From NCBI GenBank assembly GCA_024636975.1, contig JAGXGA010000014.1:1-64000 (forward strand): a stretch of 64,000 nucleotides of DNA, read 5' to 3'. The stretch's first letter is position 1. Every line of letters begins with the position of its first letter. Below, piece after piece: positions 8,257 to 18,441 of the stretch. Both the position numbers and the translations under genes were made by a program. The DNA comes from Mariniphaga sp. GTDB lineage: Bacteria > Bacteroidota > Bacteroidia > Bacteroidales > Prolixibacteraceae. Below the pieces are notes generated by a model. It was not told the DNA's origin, made no database searches, and saw only the letters and a program-made list of their open reading frames with translations.

Positions 8257-8652
8257 TCAATTCAGATATTCGCGGAGTTCAGCAAGTTTCATTTGGCGTT
8301 CCATTGAAAAACTGGTGCTTTCACGATCAGTTTTCTCCAAAAGAAAATAAGCCTTCCTGAAAAAATCCAGTTTTTGTTCTGTATCTTCTACCAGTTCGCC
8401 CTGCTCCTTCAGAACAAATGCAATCATTTCAATGTGGTTATTTGTTAATTTTTTCTCAAAAGTGAGGTATTCCAGCAGCGACTCAATGTTCATTTTTCGG
8501 ATGTCCTTTTCTAACTTAAGGTAACTGTAGAAATAATTTATTTGTTCTTCTGCTTCCTGATGCTGCCCTTTTTTTCTGAAGTTAATTATTTTTTGAATCA
8601 CTTCAAAAAGCATCATCATCTGACGCATCAGGAAATCCCTTTCTATTCCCAT
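8257..8652 (-). CDS. Small helical protein of unknown function (DUF6483-like)
   Basis: 131 residues, all predicted helix, with no membrane segment or signal. The N-terminus (ERDFLMRQMMMLFEVIQKII) and the later tetratricopeptide-like helix pairs (EEQINYFYSYLKLEK; KLDFFRKAYFLLEKT) are reminiscent of the DUF6483 family, from memory and with low certainty. It converges on the FemAB-like gene with a 14-bp gap and is divergent from fmt, sharing a short intergenic region of about 75 bp. No catalytic residues are evident. Confidence 0.6.
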   Translation of the reverse strand: MGIERDFLMRQMMMLFEVIQKIINFRKKGQHQEAEEQINYFYSYLKLEKDIRKMNIESLLEYLTFEKKLTNNHIEMIAFVLKEQGELVEDTEQKLDFFRKAYFLLEKTDRESTSFSMERQMKLAELREYLN

Positions 8653-8702
8653 GGTGGTAAGCTTTAATCCTCCAAATTAGCAATTAATTCTTTACGTTTA
8701 CT

Positions 8703-8710
8703 TATTTTTG
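8703..8710 (+). promoter_or_regulatory. -7 box (TATTTTTG) for fmt
   Basis: A perfect TAnnTTTG match, 16 bp before the fmt ATG. Confidence 0.6.
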
Positions 8711-8726
8711 CTCAAAACAACATAGA

Positions 8727-9698
8727 ATGACAGGAAAAGAGCTTCGGATAATATTCATGGGAACCCCTGATTTTGCAGTTGCCAGTTTATCGGCGCTTGT
8801 TGAAAACAGGTACAATGTGGTGGCTGTTATTACTTCTCCCGATAAACCTGCGGGACGAGGCAAAAAGCTGACCGAATCAGCAGTAAAAAAATATGCCGTA
8901 CAGAAAGGATTAACAATCCTTCAGCCTGAAAAATTAAAGAATCCTGAATTTCTGGGAGAGTTAAAATCGTTTAACGCCGACCTGCAGGTAGTGGTAGCAT
9001 TTCGGATATTGCCCGAAGTTGTCTGGAATATGCCCCGGTTAGGAACTTTTAATCTTCATGCATCATTGCTCCCGCAGTATCGGGGTGCAGCACCGCTCAA
9101 CTGGGCAATCATTAACGGTGAAACGAAAACCGGAGTGACCACCTTTTTGCTTGATCATAATGTGGATACCGGTAAAATAATGTTTCAGAAGGAAACCATT
9201 ATTGGAGAAAATGACACAGTTGGTGACCTGCATGACCGATTGATGAATATTGGGGCCGGAGTGGTTTTGGAAACAGTTGATGCTTTGGCTAAAGGAGAAG
9301 TTCAGGCAGTGTCCCAGTCAGAACTTGTCAGGGAAAAACATTTGAAACCGGCTCCCAAAATATTTAAAGAAGATTGCAAAATCGATTGGACGAAAAAGGT
9401 CGGGGATGTAATAAACCTTATACGCGGTTTATCACCTTATCCGGCGGCCTGGGCGAACCTGGTGCATAAGGAAACGGGACGCACCCTTCCTTGTAAAATA
9501 TATTTTGCACAACCTATAATGGCTGCAGGAATTGAACGTCCCGGAACAATTGATTCAGATGATATAACGTATTTAAATGTTGCCTGCGCAGACGGGTGGC
9601 TTGAAGTTACAGATATGCAGCTTTCGGGTAAAAAAAGATTGGGAACCTCTGATTTTTTACATGGGTTCAGGCAAATATTTGATTACAGGTTCGAATAA
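8727..9698 (+). CDS. fmt: Methionyl-tRNA formyltransferase
   Basis: 323 residues, the usual length. It formylates initiator Met-tRNA with 10-formyl-THF. The N-terminal Rossmann-like domain shows IIFMGTPDFAVASL and SPDKPAGRGKKL, which is the loop that contacts the acceptor stem. The formyl-transfer motif is HASLLPQYRGAAPLNWAI (catalytic Asn in FNLHAS, His, and a later Asp in LDHNVDTG). The C-terminal OB-fold begins about residue 205 (KIDWTKKVGDVINLIRGLSPYPAAW). No def gene is adjacent. It has its own promoter box and is separated from groES by about 225 bp. Confidence 0.97.
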   Translation: MTGKELRIIFMGTPDFAVASLSALVENRYNVVAVITSPDKPAGRGKKLTESAVKKYAVQKGLTILQPEKLKNPEFLGELKSFNADLQVVVAFRILPEVVWNMPRLGTFNLHASLLPQYRGAAPLNWAIINGETKTGVTTFLLDHNVDTGKIMFQKETIIGENDTVGDLHDRLMNIGAGVVLETVDALAKGEVQAVSQSELVREKHLKPAPKIFKEDCKIDWTKKVGDVINLIRGLSPYPAAWANLVHKETGRTLPCKIYFAQPIMAAGIERPGTIDSDDITYLNVACADGWLEVTDMQLSGKKRLGTSDFLHGFRQIFDYRFE

Positions 9699-9807
9699 CA
9701 TTTTGACGTTCTGTCACACTGTCATAGCACATGTCAATTGTCTTTCATATGTTTGTAATACAGTTATTTGTAGTGACTGAGCCGTAACTCTATTTTTCTT
9801 TTTTATG

Positions 9808-9815
9808 TAATTTTG
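9808..9815 (+). promoter_or_regulatory. -7 box (TAATTTTG) for groES-groL
   Basis: A perfect TAnnTTTG match about 110 bp upstream of the groES ATG, implying a leader of roughly 100 nt. I looked for a CIRCE inverted repeat (TTAGCACTC/GAGTGCTAA) and did not find one, so HrcA control is not indicated. Confidence 0.5.
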
Positions 9816-9924
9816 TCCCTTTCTGACGGTAAAAAACACCCTATTTTCTTTTGGTACAGAATGTGATTAAAGTGTGTGTCGATTTTTGAAATAATGAATG
9901 TTTAATAACAAAACGAAAAAAACA

Positions 9925-10203
9925 ATGGCGGAACTAAAAGGTAAAATTCTGGCAGGAAAAATTCTGGTACAACCCCAGGAAGCCGAAGAAAAAACAGTAA
10001 GTGGAATAATCATTCCCGATTCAGCTAAAGAAAAACCACAGCAAGGAACAGTAGTTTTAGTCGGAGCAGATAAAAAAGAAGAACCCATGGAAATTAAAGT
10101 GGGTGATGTAGTAGTTTATGGGAAGTACTCAGGTACTGAATTACACATTGACGGAGTAGATTATATGCTCATGTCGCAAACCGACGTATTGTACATTGCT
10201 TAA
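9925..10203 (+). CDS. groES: Co-chaperonin GroES
   Basis: 92 residues from the ATG at 9925, which begins MAELKGKILAGKILVQPQE. It forms the heptameric lid of the GroEL chamber. The family features are the mobile-loop region (EEKTVSGIIIPDSAKEKPQQG), the roof-loop segment (GADKKEEPMEIKVGDVVVYGKYSG) and the C-terminal LMSQTDVLYIA. An upstream in-frame ATG at 9898 would add nine Asn/Lys-rich residues absent from the family, so 9925 is preferred. It is followed 26 bp later by groL. Confidence 0.97.
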   Translation: MAELKGKILAGKILVQPQEAEEKTVSGIIIPDSAKEKPQQGTVVLVGADKKEEPMEIKVGDVVVYGKYSGTELHIDGVDYMLMSQTDVLYIA

Positions 10204-10223
10204 TTTAAAATCAAAAAAAGTAA

Positions 10224-11870
<1,647 letters not shown>

Positions 11871-11894
11871 TATAAAGCTGCTCTATATACTTAT

Positions 11895-11930
11895 AAAGCC
11901 TTTTCCTCATGGGGAAAAGGCTTTACTTTT
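11895..11930 (+). terminator. Rho-independent terminator of groES-groL
   Basis: A perfect 12-bp stem (AAAGCCTTTTCC with GGAAAAGGCTTT) around TCATGG, followed by ACTTTT. It begins 24 bp after the groL stop. No gene is visible in the rest of the gap to 12095. Confidence 0.88.
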
Positions 11931-12095
11931 GCCTTTTAAAATATGACGATTGTCAGGTACTGTTTTTTAACATCTTTTTTTTAATGATAAAGGATTAATA
12001 GTCAGTTTGTTGTGGTTTATGTTGCTATTTTTTCAAAGTGAAGCTAAATATCTAAAAGATATCTAAATTTACTGATTATTTAAAAACCTATTAAC

Positions 12096-13439
12096 ATGGA
12101 TTCAAGCATACAGGCTTTCTTAGAAAAGCTTGAGAACAAATCTCCCGGTGAAAAGGAATTTCACCAGGCAGTAGAAGAAGTAATTGGTTCGGTATGGGAT
12201 TATTATCAAAATAACCCAAGGTATCACCGGGCAAATGTTTTGGAGCGGATGGTAGAACCCGAGCGGATTATCATATTTCGTGTTCCATGGGTTGATGACC
12301 GGGGTGAAGTAAGAGTCAACAGGGGTTACCGTATCGAATTCAATTCAGCCCTTGGGCCATACAAGGGAGGACTGAGGTTTCATGCCAGCGTGACATTAAG
12401 TATCCTGAAATTTCTGGGTTTTGAGCAAACATTTAAGAACAGTCTTACAGGCCTGCCAATGGGTGGGGGCAAAGGAGGTTCTGATTTTAGTCCCAAAGGA
12501 AAATCCGACAGCGAAATTATGCGTTTTTGTCAGGCCTTTATGAACGAATTATACCGCCATATTGGGGCAAATACCGATGTTCCGGCCGGCGATATTGGTG
12601 TTGGAGGACGTGAAATAGGTTATATGTTTGGCCAGTATAAAAAGCTTAAAAATGAATTTACAGGCGTTTTAACCGGGAAAGGACTTACCTGGGGAGGAAG
12701 CCTTATACGTCCGGAAGCAACCGGATTTGGTGCTGTATATTTTGTTCGTCACATGTTGCTGCGCCTTGGTATGGATATCGAAGGATTAAAAATAGGAGTT
12801 TCGGGTTTTGGTAATGTAGCCTGGGGAGCTATCTCAAAAATTAATGAACTGGGAGGCAAGGTAGTTACTATTTCAGGTCCCGACGGATATGTTTACGATC
12901 CGGATGGGATCAAAGATGAAAAGGTTGATTACCTGCTCGAATTACGCACCAGCAATAACGATATTGTTGAACCTTATGCACATGAATTTGGAGTTACGTT
13001 TGTTCCGGATAAACGCCCATGGGAAGTGCCGATGGATGTTGCTATGCCTTGTGCAACAGAAAATGAAGTGAACCTGGAGGACGCAAAACTGCTCGTTAAA
13101 AATGGCTGCTATCTGTTGGCTGAAGCTTCAAATATGGGATGTACGGCAGATGCTGTGGATTATCTGACAAAAACTATAGGCTATGCCCCCGGGAAAGCTG
13201 TAAATGCAGGTGGAGTGGCTGTTTCTGGCCTTGAAATGTCACAAAACAGTATGCGCATTTCCTGGCCACGTGATGAAGTTGATGCACGTTTAAAAATCAT
13301 TATGGAAGACATTCATGATACTTGTGTTAATTTTGGTAAAATACCAGGAACGGGAAACCGGGTCGACTATGTAAAAGGAGCCAATATCGGGGGCTTTGTT
13401 AAAGTCGCCGATGCCATGCTGGCTCAGGGTGTGGTGTGA
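12096..13439 (+). CDS. gdhA: Glutamate dehydrogenase (hexameric, probably NADP-specific)
   Basis: 447 residues, matching the hexameric class I enzyme that makes glutamate from 2-oxoglutarate and ammonia. The substrate pocket is seen in SALGPYKGGLRFH and GLPMGGGKGGSDF (catalytic Lys in GGGKGG), with PAGDIGVGGREIGYMFGQYK following. The Rossmann domain shows GLKIGVSGFGNVAWGA, and the C-terminus has NAGGVAVSGLEMSQN. NADP specificity is inferred from the family and the SGFGNVA context, not from a decisive residue. It is a single gene, followed by an unusual long inverted repeat. Confidence 0.96.
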   Translation: MDSSIQAFLEKLENKSPGEKEFHQAVEEVIGSVWDYYQNNPRYHRANVLERMVEPERIIIFRVPWVDDRGEVRVNRGYRIEFNSALGPYKGGLRFHASVTLSILKFLGFEQTFKNSLTGLPMGGGKGGSDFSPKGKSDSEIMRFCQAFMNELYRHIGANTDVPAGDIGVGGREIGYMFGQYKKLKNEFTGVLTGKGLTWGGSLIRPEATGFGAVYFVRHMLLRLGMDIEGLKIGVSGFGNVAWGAISKINELGGKVVTISGPDGYVYDPDGIKDEKVDYLLELRTSNNDIVEPYAHEFGVTFVPDKRPWEVPMDVAMPCATENEVNLEDAKLLVKNGCYLLAEASNMGCTADAVDYLTKTIGYAPGKAVNAGGVAVSGLEMSQNSMRISWPRDEVDARLKIIMEDIHDTCVNFGKIPGTGNRVDYVKGANIGGFVKVADAMLAQGVV

Positions 13440-13455
13440 CACTATGCTTGCCCCG

Positions 13456-13548
13456 GTGTTTTATTCTGAAATGATTTTGTTCTTACCAGAAATGAAAATT
13501 TAATCTATTGATAAGATTGGAAATCATTTCAGGATAAAACACTTTTTT
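13456..13548 (+). terminator. Long inverted repeat with T-run between gdhA and tatD (terminator candidate)
   Basis: The left arm at 13456-13477 begins GTGTTTTATT and the right arm at 13521-13542 ends ATAAAACAC. They are reverse complements at 21 of 22 positions, separated by 43 nt that contain a smaller AATC...GATT hairpin. Six Ts follow at 13543-13548. The stem is much longer and the loop much larger than in a normal terminator, and the T-run touches the tatD -7 box. It could be a terminator or the remains of a short mobile repeat. Confidence 0.65.
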
Positions 13549-13555
13549 ACATTTG
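13548..13555 (+). promoter_or_regulatory. -7 box (TACATTTG) for tatD
   Basis: A perfect TAnnTTTG match, 16 bp upstream of the tatD ATG. Its first T is the last of the six Ts that follow the gdhA-tatD inverted repeat. Confidence 0.6.
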
Positions 13556-13571
13556 TCAAAAATTAAACAAC

Positions 13572-14336
13572 ATGTTGATTGACACTCATGCTCATCTCTA
13601 TTCCGAAGATTTTTTGCACGATGTAGATAACGTTTTGCAACGGGCCTACGATAATGATGTGAAGAAAATTATTCTTCCGAATATTGATTCAGGATCGGTA
13701 AAACGGTTGCTTGATTTAACCGATGCCTACCCACATTTGTGCTTTCCGCTGATGGGGCTGCATCCCACATCGGTTGGTGCCGACTATAAAGAAGAGTTGC
13801 AGGCAGTGGAATACTGGTTGGAGAAGCGAAAGTTTTACGGGATTGGAGAAATTGGTATCGATTTATACTGGGACCGGACTTTTCTTAACGAGCAACAGGA
13901 TGCCTTTCGTTACCAGTTAAAACTTGCCAAATTGAATCAACTTCCGGTGATTATTCATGTTCGGGATTCCTTCGATGAAATTTATCCAATTGTAAAAGAA
14001 GAACAGGATGGTAATCTTAAAGGTATATTTCACTGCTTTACCGGAACTGAAGCTGAAGGCAGGAAAATTATCGATTTGGGATTTTTATTGGGTATAGGTG
14101 GGGTCGTTACCTTCAATAACAGCAATCTTGGTGATGTTATAAAAAATATACCAGTTCAAAACCTGGTGCTTGAAACTGATGCTCCTTATTTAACTCCGGC
14201 ACCTAAGAGGGGCAAGAGAAATGAGAGTGCGTATCTTGCGTATGTTGCCCAGGCTGTGGCCAAGATTTATGATGTGTCGGTTAATGAATTAGCTGAAATC
14301 ACTTCTGATAATGCCAGAGATTTATTCAAGATTTGA
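13572..14336 (+). CDS. tatD: TatD-family metal-dependent DNase
   Basis: 254 residues, a TIM-barrel metallo-hydrolase of the amidohydrolase type with 3'-5' exonuclease activity in known members. Metal ligands are visible in order: THAHLYSEDF at the N-terminus, GEIGIDLYW (Glu), VIIHVRDS (His), IFHCFTG (His) and LETDAPYLTP (Asp). It has its own promoter box and is followed 26 bp later by the asparaginase gene on the same strand, so the two may be co-transcribed. Whether it is YcfH-like or TatD proper cannot be decided here. Confidence 0.93.
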   Translation: MLIDTHAHLYSEDFLHDVDNVLQRAYDNDVKKIILPNIDSGSVKRLLDLTDAYPHLCFPLMGLHPTSVGADYKEELQAVEYWLEKRKFYGIGEIGIDLYWDRTFLNEQQDAFRYQLKLAKLNQLPVIIHVRDSFDEIYPIVKEEQDGNLKGIFHCFTGTEAEGRKIIDLGFLLGIGGVVTFNNSNLGDVIKNIPVQNLVLETDAPYLTPAPKRGKRNESAYLAYVAQAVAKIYDVSVNELAEITSDNARDLFKI

Positions 14337-14362
14337 TGATTTGTATTTCATAAGGATTTTGT

Positions 14363-15406
14363 ATGGAAAAAAATAAGGAGGAAAACCCCTCCATTCTTAT
14401 AATCTACACAGGTGGAACTATTGGAATGGTTCAGCGTCCGGAAACCGGAACTTTGGCTCCGGTAAAATTCGATCAGATTCAAAAAGAAGTACCGGAACTT
14501 AACAAGTTTAATTACAACATAAAAACCATTACATTTAATCCGGCTCTTGATTCATCAAATGTTACCCCGGAGGTATGGGTGGAAATAGCAACAACCATTA
14601 AAGATAATTATGAATTATTTGATGGCTTCGTGGTTTTGCATGGAACCGATACAATGGCATATACGGCTTCAGCGTTAAGTTATATTTTTGAAAACCTTGG
14701 GAAGCCGGTTATTTTAACGGGTTCTCAGCTACCGATCGGTACGTTGCGCACCGACGGGAAGGAAAACCTGATTACAGCAGTAGAAATAGCTGCGGCCCGA
14801 ATCAATGGGAAATGTTTGGTGCCCGAAGTATGTATATATTTCGATTTTGAATTGTATCGCGGTAACAGGGCTGTAAAACGAGATGCCGATTTATTCAGTG
14901 CTTTCAGATCAGTAAATTATCCGGCCCTCGCAGTTGCAGGAGTAGATATAAAGTACCGGAAGGAATTCATTCAGTATCCTGAACCGGGGAAAGAGCTTGA
15001 GTTAAACACACAATTCAATGATAATGTAGTAATACTAAAAATGTTTCCTGGAATAAGCAGCAGGGTATTTAATTCGGTATTTAGCATTCCGGGGTTAAAA
15101 GGAGTTGTACTTGAAACATTTGGGGCCGGGAATGTGCCTACTGCTGCGTGGCTGGTCGATATTATCAGGCAAGCGGTTCAAAATGGGATTATTATACTGA
15201 ACATAACCCAATGCCAGGGGGGTAAGGTAGTAATGGGGCAGTATGAAACCAGCATTCAGTTGTTAAAGGCTGGAGTTGTTTCCGGAAACGATATGACTAC
15301 CGAAGCTGCCATAACCAAATTAATGTTTTTATTGGGGCAAGGTTATCCTGCCGATCAGATTAAAATGAATCTGAATAAAAACCTGCGAGGTGAAATAAGT
15401 AATTAG
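14363..15406 (+). CDS. ansA: Type I L-asparaginase
   Basis: 347 residues, typical of the cytoplasmic type I enzyme that hydrolyses L-asparagine to aspartate and ammonia. No signal peptide is present. The first catalytic Thr is in ILIIYTGGTIGM, and the second is in FVVLHGTDTMAYTASAL (Thr-Asp pair). The family segments KPVILTGSQLPIGTLRTDGKENL and VLETFGAGNVP are present. It lies downstream of tatD with a 26-bp gap and upstream of tRNA-Ser. Confidence 0.94.
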   Translation: MEKNKEENPSILIIYTGGTIGMVQRPETGTLAPVKFDQIQKEVPELNKFNYNIKTITFNPALDSSNVTPEVWVEIATTIKDNYELFDGFVVLHGTDTMAYTASALSYIFENLGKPVILTGSQLPIGTLRTDGKENLITAVEIAAARINGKCLVPEVCIYFDFELYRGNRAVKRDADLFSAFRSVNYPALAVAGVDIKYRKEFIQYPEPGKELELNTQFNDNVVILKMFPGISSRVFNSVFSIPGLKGVVLETFGAGNVPTAAWLVDIIRQAVQNGIIILNITQCQGGKVVMGQYETSIQLLKAGVVSGNDMTTEAAITKLMFLLGQGYPADQIKMNLNKNLRGEISN

Positions 15407-15471
15407 CAACTTATTTTTCGTAAATTTTTATTATTTTGCAGCCCTGTTTATCTGGCATGCCAGGAAAACCT

Positions 15472-15979
<508 letters not shown>

Positions 15980-16786
15980 ATGAAAAAACTATTCGCGTTA
16001 ATAGCATTATCAGGAATGCTGTTTTTTATGGCTTCAAACGCTGTGGTTGCACAAACTGACACTGCTACACAAGACACTGCTGTTCAGGAAGAACAGGTTG
16101 AAATGACTGCTGATCCGATTGAAGAACAGGCTGTCGTAGCTGAAGAAGGACAATCATTACACAGCCAGTTGAAACAAAAATTTATTGAAGGTGATCCAAC
16201 CTTTATGTCATTTGTATTAATTACTTTGATTTTAGGATTGGCATTTGCAATAGAAAGGGTTCTTTACCTGAATCTGGCAACAAGTAATACTAAAAAGCTG
16301 CTGGCTGATGTTGAGCAGGCACTTGAGAGCGGCGGCGTTGAAGCAGCCAAAGATGTTTGCCGTAAAACCCGCGGACCGGTAGCAAGTATTTTCTACCAGG
16401 GGTTAGACAGAGCCGACCACGGAATCGATGTAGTAGAAAAGTCAATCATTTCCTATGGTGGTGTTCAGGCTGGATTACTCGAAAAAGGCTTGAGCTGGCT
16501 TGCACTGTTTATCGCACTTGCACCTATGCTTGGATTTATGGGAACTGTAATCGGTATGATTGGAGCATTTGATGCGATAGAAGTTGCCGGTGATATTTCT
16601 CCCTCACTGGTTGCCGGTGGTATTAAAGTTGCTTTGATTACTACTGTTTCTGGTTTGCTTGTGGCTATTATCCTTCAGATTTTTTACAACTACTGTGTTG
16701 CAAAAATCGACAGCATTATCAATAACATGGAAGATGCATCCATTTCTTTATTAGATTTACTTGTAAAACATAACTTGAAAAGATAA
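15980..16786 (+). CDS. exbB: MotA/TolQ/ExbB proton-channel protein
   Basis: 268 residues. It has an N-terminal signal-like segment (residues 1-25), a Gln/Glu-rich periplasmic stretch, and three further membrane helices. These are near 73-92 (FMSFVLITLILGLAFAIERVLYL), near 175-200 (WLALFIALAPMLGFMGTVIGMIGAF, the conserved TolQ core) and near 212-240 (GGIKVALITTVSGLLVAIILQIFY). ExbB pentamers with an ExbD dimer use the proton gradient to drive TonB or related energy transfer at the outer membrane. It is the first gene of a four-gene operon with a membrane protein and two ExbD proteins. Confidence 0.94.
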   Translation: MKKLFALIALSGMLFFMASNAVVAQTDTATQDTAVQEEQVEMTADPIEEQAVVAEEGQSLHSQLKQKFIEGDPTFMSFVLITLILGLAFAIERVLYLNLATSNTKKLLADVEQALESGGVEAAKDVCRKTRGPVASIFYQGLDRADHGIDVVEKSIISYGGVQAGLLEKGLSWLALFIALAPMLGFMGTVIGMIGAFDAIEVAGDISPSLVAGGIKVALITTVSGLLVAIILQIFYNYCVAKIDSIINNMEDASISLLDLLVKHNLKR

Positions 16787-16792
16787 GAGATT

Positions 16793-17251
16793 ATGGAAAA
16801 GGCTGGAAAAATAGTTACGATTATGTTATGGGTCCTACTCATTATATCGGCAGTTCTCATTATTTCAATGATGGTAAACATCAGTGAAAATGATGCTGAT
16901 CCTACAATGGGTGGTTGGATTAACACCACGTTGGTGTGGACCTATATATTGTTGTTTATAGGAGCCGGTATTGCAATTCTTGCAGGAATTTTCCATATGG
17001 CTACTGATTTTCAGGCAGCTAAGAAAGGGCTAATGGCTTTTGCATTTCTAGGTGTTATTGCTGTTATTTCTTACTTGCTGGCATCAGATCAGATTCCGCA
17101 ATTTGTTGGAGTTCAACGGTTCATAAACGCAGGTACTCTTACTCCGCAGGTGGCCAAATTGGTTGATGCAGGGTTATATGCAACATACATTCTGCTTGGT
17201 TTGGCAGTACTTTCAATTGTACTTTCGCCGGTAACCCGGTTATTTAAATAA
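16793..17251 (+). CDS. Small four-helix membrane protein of the ExbB/ExbD operon
   Basis: 152 residues with four hydrophobic segments (about 6-28, 45-66, 77-98 and 125-147). It has no known catalytic motif. It lies 6 bp after exbB and 32 bp before the first exbD, on the same strand, and so is almost certainly co-transcribed. Its constant place in this cluster suggests a subunit or assembly factor for the proton channel, which is inference. I do not recognise a named family. Confidence 0.85.
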   Translation: MEKAGKIVTIMLWVLLIISAVLIISMMVNISENDADPTMGGWINTTLVWTYILLFIGAGIAILAGIFHMATDFQAAKKGLMAFAFLGVIAVISYLLASDQIPQFVGVQRFINAGTLTPQVAKLVDAGLYATYILLGLAVLSIVLSPVTRLFK

Positions 17252-17283
17252 TAATATTCGTGGAATAAACAGGAAAATAAATT

Positions 17284-17859
17284 ATGTCTAAGAAAATACC
17301 TGAAATACCGTCGGCATCATTGGCAGATATAGCCTTTATGCTGCTCATCTTTTTCCTGGTAACAACCACGATGGACGTTGACAGCGGTTTGGAAAGAAAA
17401 CTTCCACAATGGGTTCCGCCTGAAGAACTTCAGGACGATCAACAGATTAAGGAGCGTAATGTTTTTGTTGTGCTGGTTAACCGGAACAACGAACTTTTGG
17501 TGGAAAATGAATATGAAAGCCTTGATAACCTGCGTGAAAGGGCCAAGGAATTCATGGCAAACCCTTATGATGATGAAACTTTGCCTGAAAAAGAACCCCA
17601 GGAGGTTCAGTTCTTTGGCGAAGTTATGATCACAAAAGGGGTAATTTCCTTACGTAACGACCTTGATACCAGGTATGGAATGTACATCGCTGTTCAAAAC
17701 GAACTGGTTGCTGCCATTAATGAATTAAGAGAAGAGTTGGCAAGACAAGAATTCGGAAAGTCTTATGGGGATCTTGATAAAGACCAGCAAGATGCAATTC
17801 GTGAAGTATATCCTTCCAGAATATCGGAAGCAGAACCTAAAAAGGTAGGAGGATCATAA
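17284..17859 (+). CDS. exbD: ExbD/TolR-family protein, first copy
   Basis: 191 residues with one N-terminal membrane helix (SLADIAFMLLIFFLVTTTM). It contains the conserved proton-carrying Asp (D in SLADIAF), followed by a periplasmic domain. The long periplasmic part has a Pro/Glu-rich insertion (about 90-115: DDETLPEKEPQEVQ) and an acidic, helical tail not found in short E. coli ExbD. It would dimerise inside the ExbB pore. Two bp separate it from the second exbD. Confidence 0.93.
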   Translation: MSKKIPEIPSASLADIAFMLLIFFLVTTTMDVDSGLERKLPQWVPPEELQDDQQIKERNVFVVLVNRNNELLVENEYESLDNLRERAKEFMANPYDDETLPEKEPQEVQFFGEVMITKGVISLRNDLDTRYGMYIAVQNELVAAINELREELARQEFGKSYGDLDKDQQDAIREVYPSRISEAEPKKVGGS

Positions 17860-17861
17860 TT

Positions 17862-18332
17862 ATGAGTAAATTCAGAAAAAAGGGAGGTAAAGAACTTCCA
17901 CCAATTTCAACAGCTTCGTTGCCCGATATCGTATTCATGTTGTTGTTTTTCTTCATGGTGAGTACCACCATGCGAGAAGTGACATTCATGGTCGAAATAA
18001 AGCTTCCTACAGCTACTGAATTGACCAAGCTGGAGAAGAAGTCACTGGTAAGCTACATATATGTTGGCGAACCTTTGGCACAATATCAAAGAACTTTTGG
18101 TGTTTCTTCACGTATCCAGTTGAATGATCAATTTGCCAACATAGGCGACATACAAGATTATGTTATTGCCGAAAGAGAAGCTCGTTCTGAGGAAGAAAGA
18201 CCTCATATGAAAACATCCCTGAAAGTTGATGAAAATACCAAAATGGGTATTGTTACTGATATTAAGCAGGAGTTGAGAAAATCAGCTGCATTAAGTATCA
18301 ATTATTCATCCAGGCAAAGAGTAGAAAGATAG
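17862..18332 (+). CDS. exbD: ExbD/TolR-family protein, second copy
   Basis: 156 residues. The membrane helix is SLPDIVFMLLFFFMVSTTM, again with the conserved Asp, preceded by a Lys/Gly-rich cytoplasmic start (SKFRKKGGKELPPIS). Tandem but non-identical exbD genes are usual in Bacteroidota clusters and may form a heterodimer. It starts 2 bp after the first copy and is followed by a strong bidirectional terminator. Confidence 0.93.
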   Translation: MSKFRKKGGKELPPISTASLPDIVFMLLFFFMVSTTMREVTFMVEIKLPTATELTKLEKKSLVSYIYVGEPLAQYQRTFGVSSRIQLNDQFANIGDIQDYVIAEREARSEEERPHMKTSLKVDENTKMGIVTDIKQELRKSAALSINYSSRQRVER

Positions 18333-18355
18333 TCAACCATACTATCTCTTGATAT

Positions 18356-18392
18356 AAAAACCGTCTCAGAATCATGTTTTGAGACGGTTTTT
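18356..18392. terminator. Bidirectional terminator between exbD and aspS
   Basis: A perfect 13-bp stem (AAAAACCGTCTCA with TGAGACGGTTTTT) around an 11-nt loop, with A-run and T-run on opposite sides, so it can serve the exb operon on the plus strand and aspS on the minus strand. Confidence 0.9.
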
Positions 18393-18441
18393 CTTTATTG
18401 TAGTTTTCTCACTTGTGTTAGAAATATACCTTCATTTTATT

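Noticed and set aside
9699-9924. CIRCE element upstream of groES
   Set aside because: No TTAGCACTC/GAGTGCTAA inverted repeat is present in the leader.
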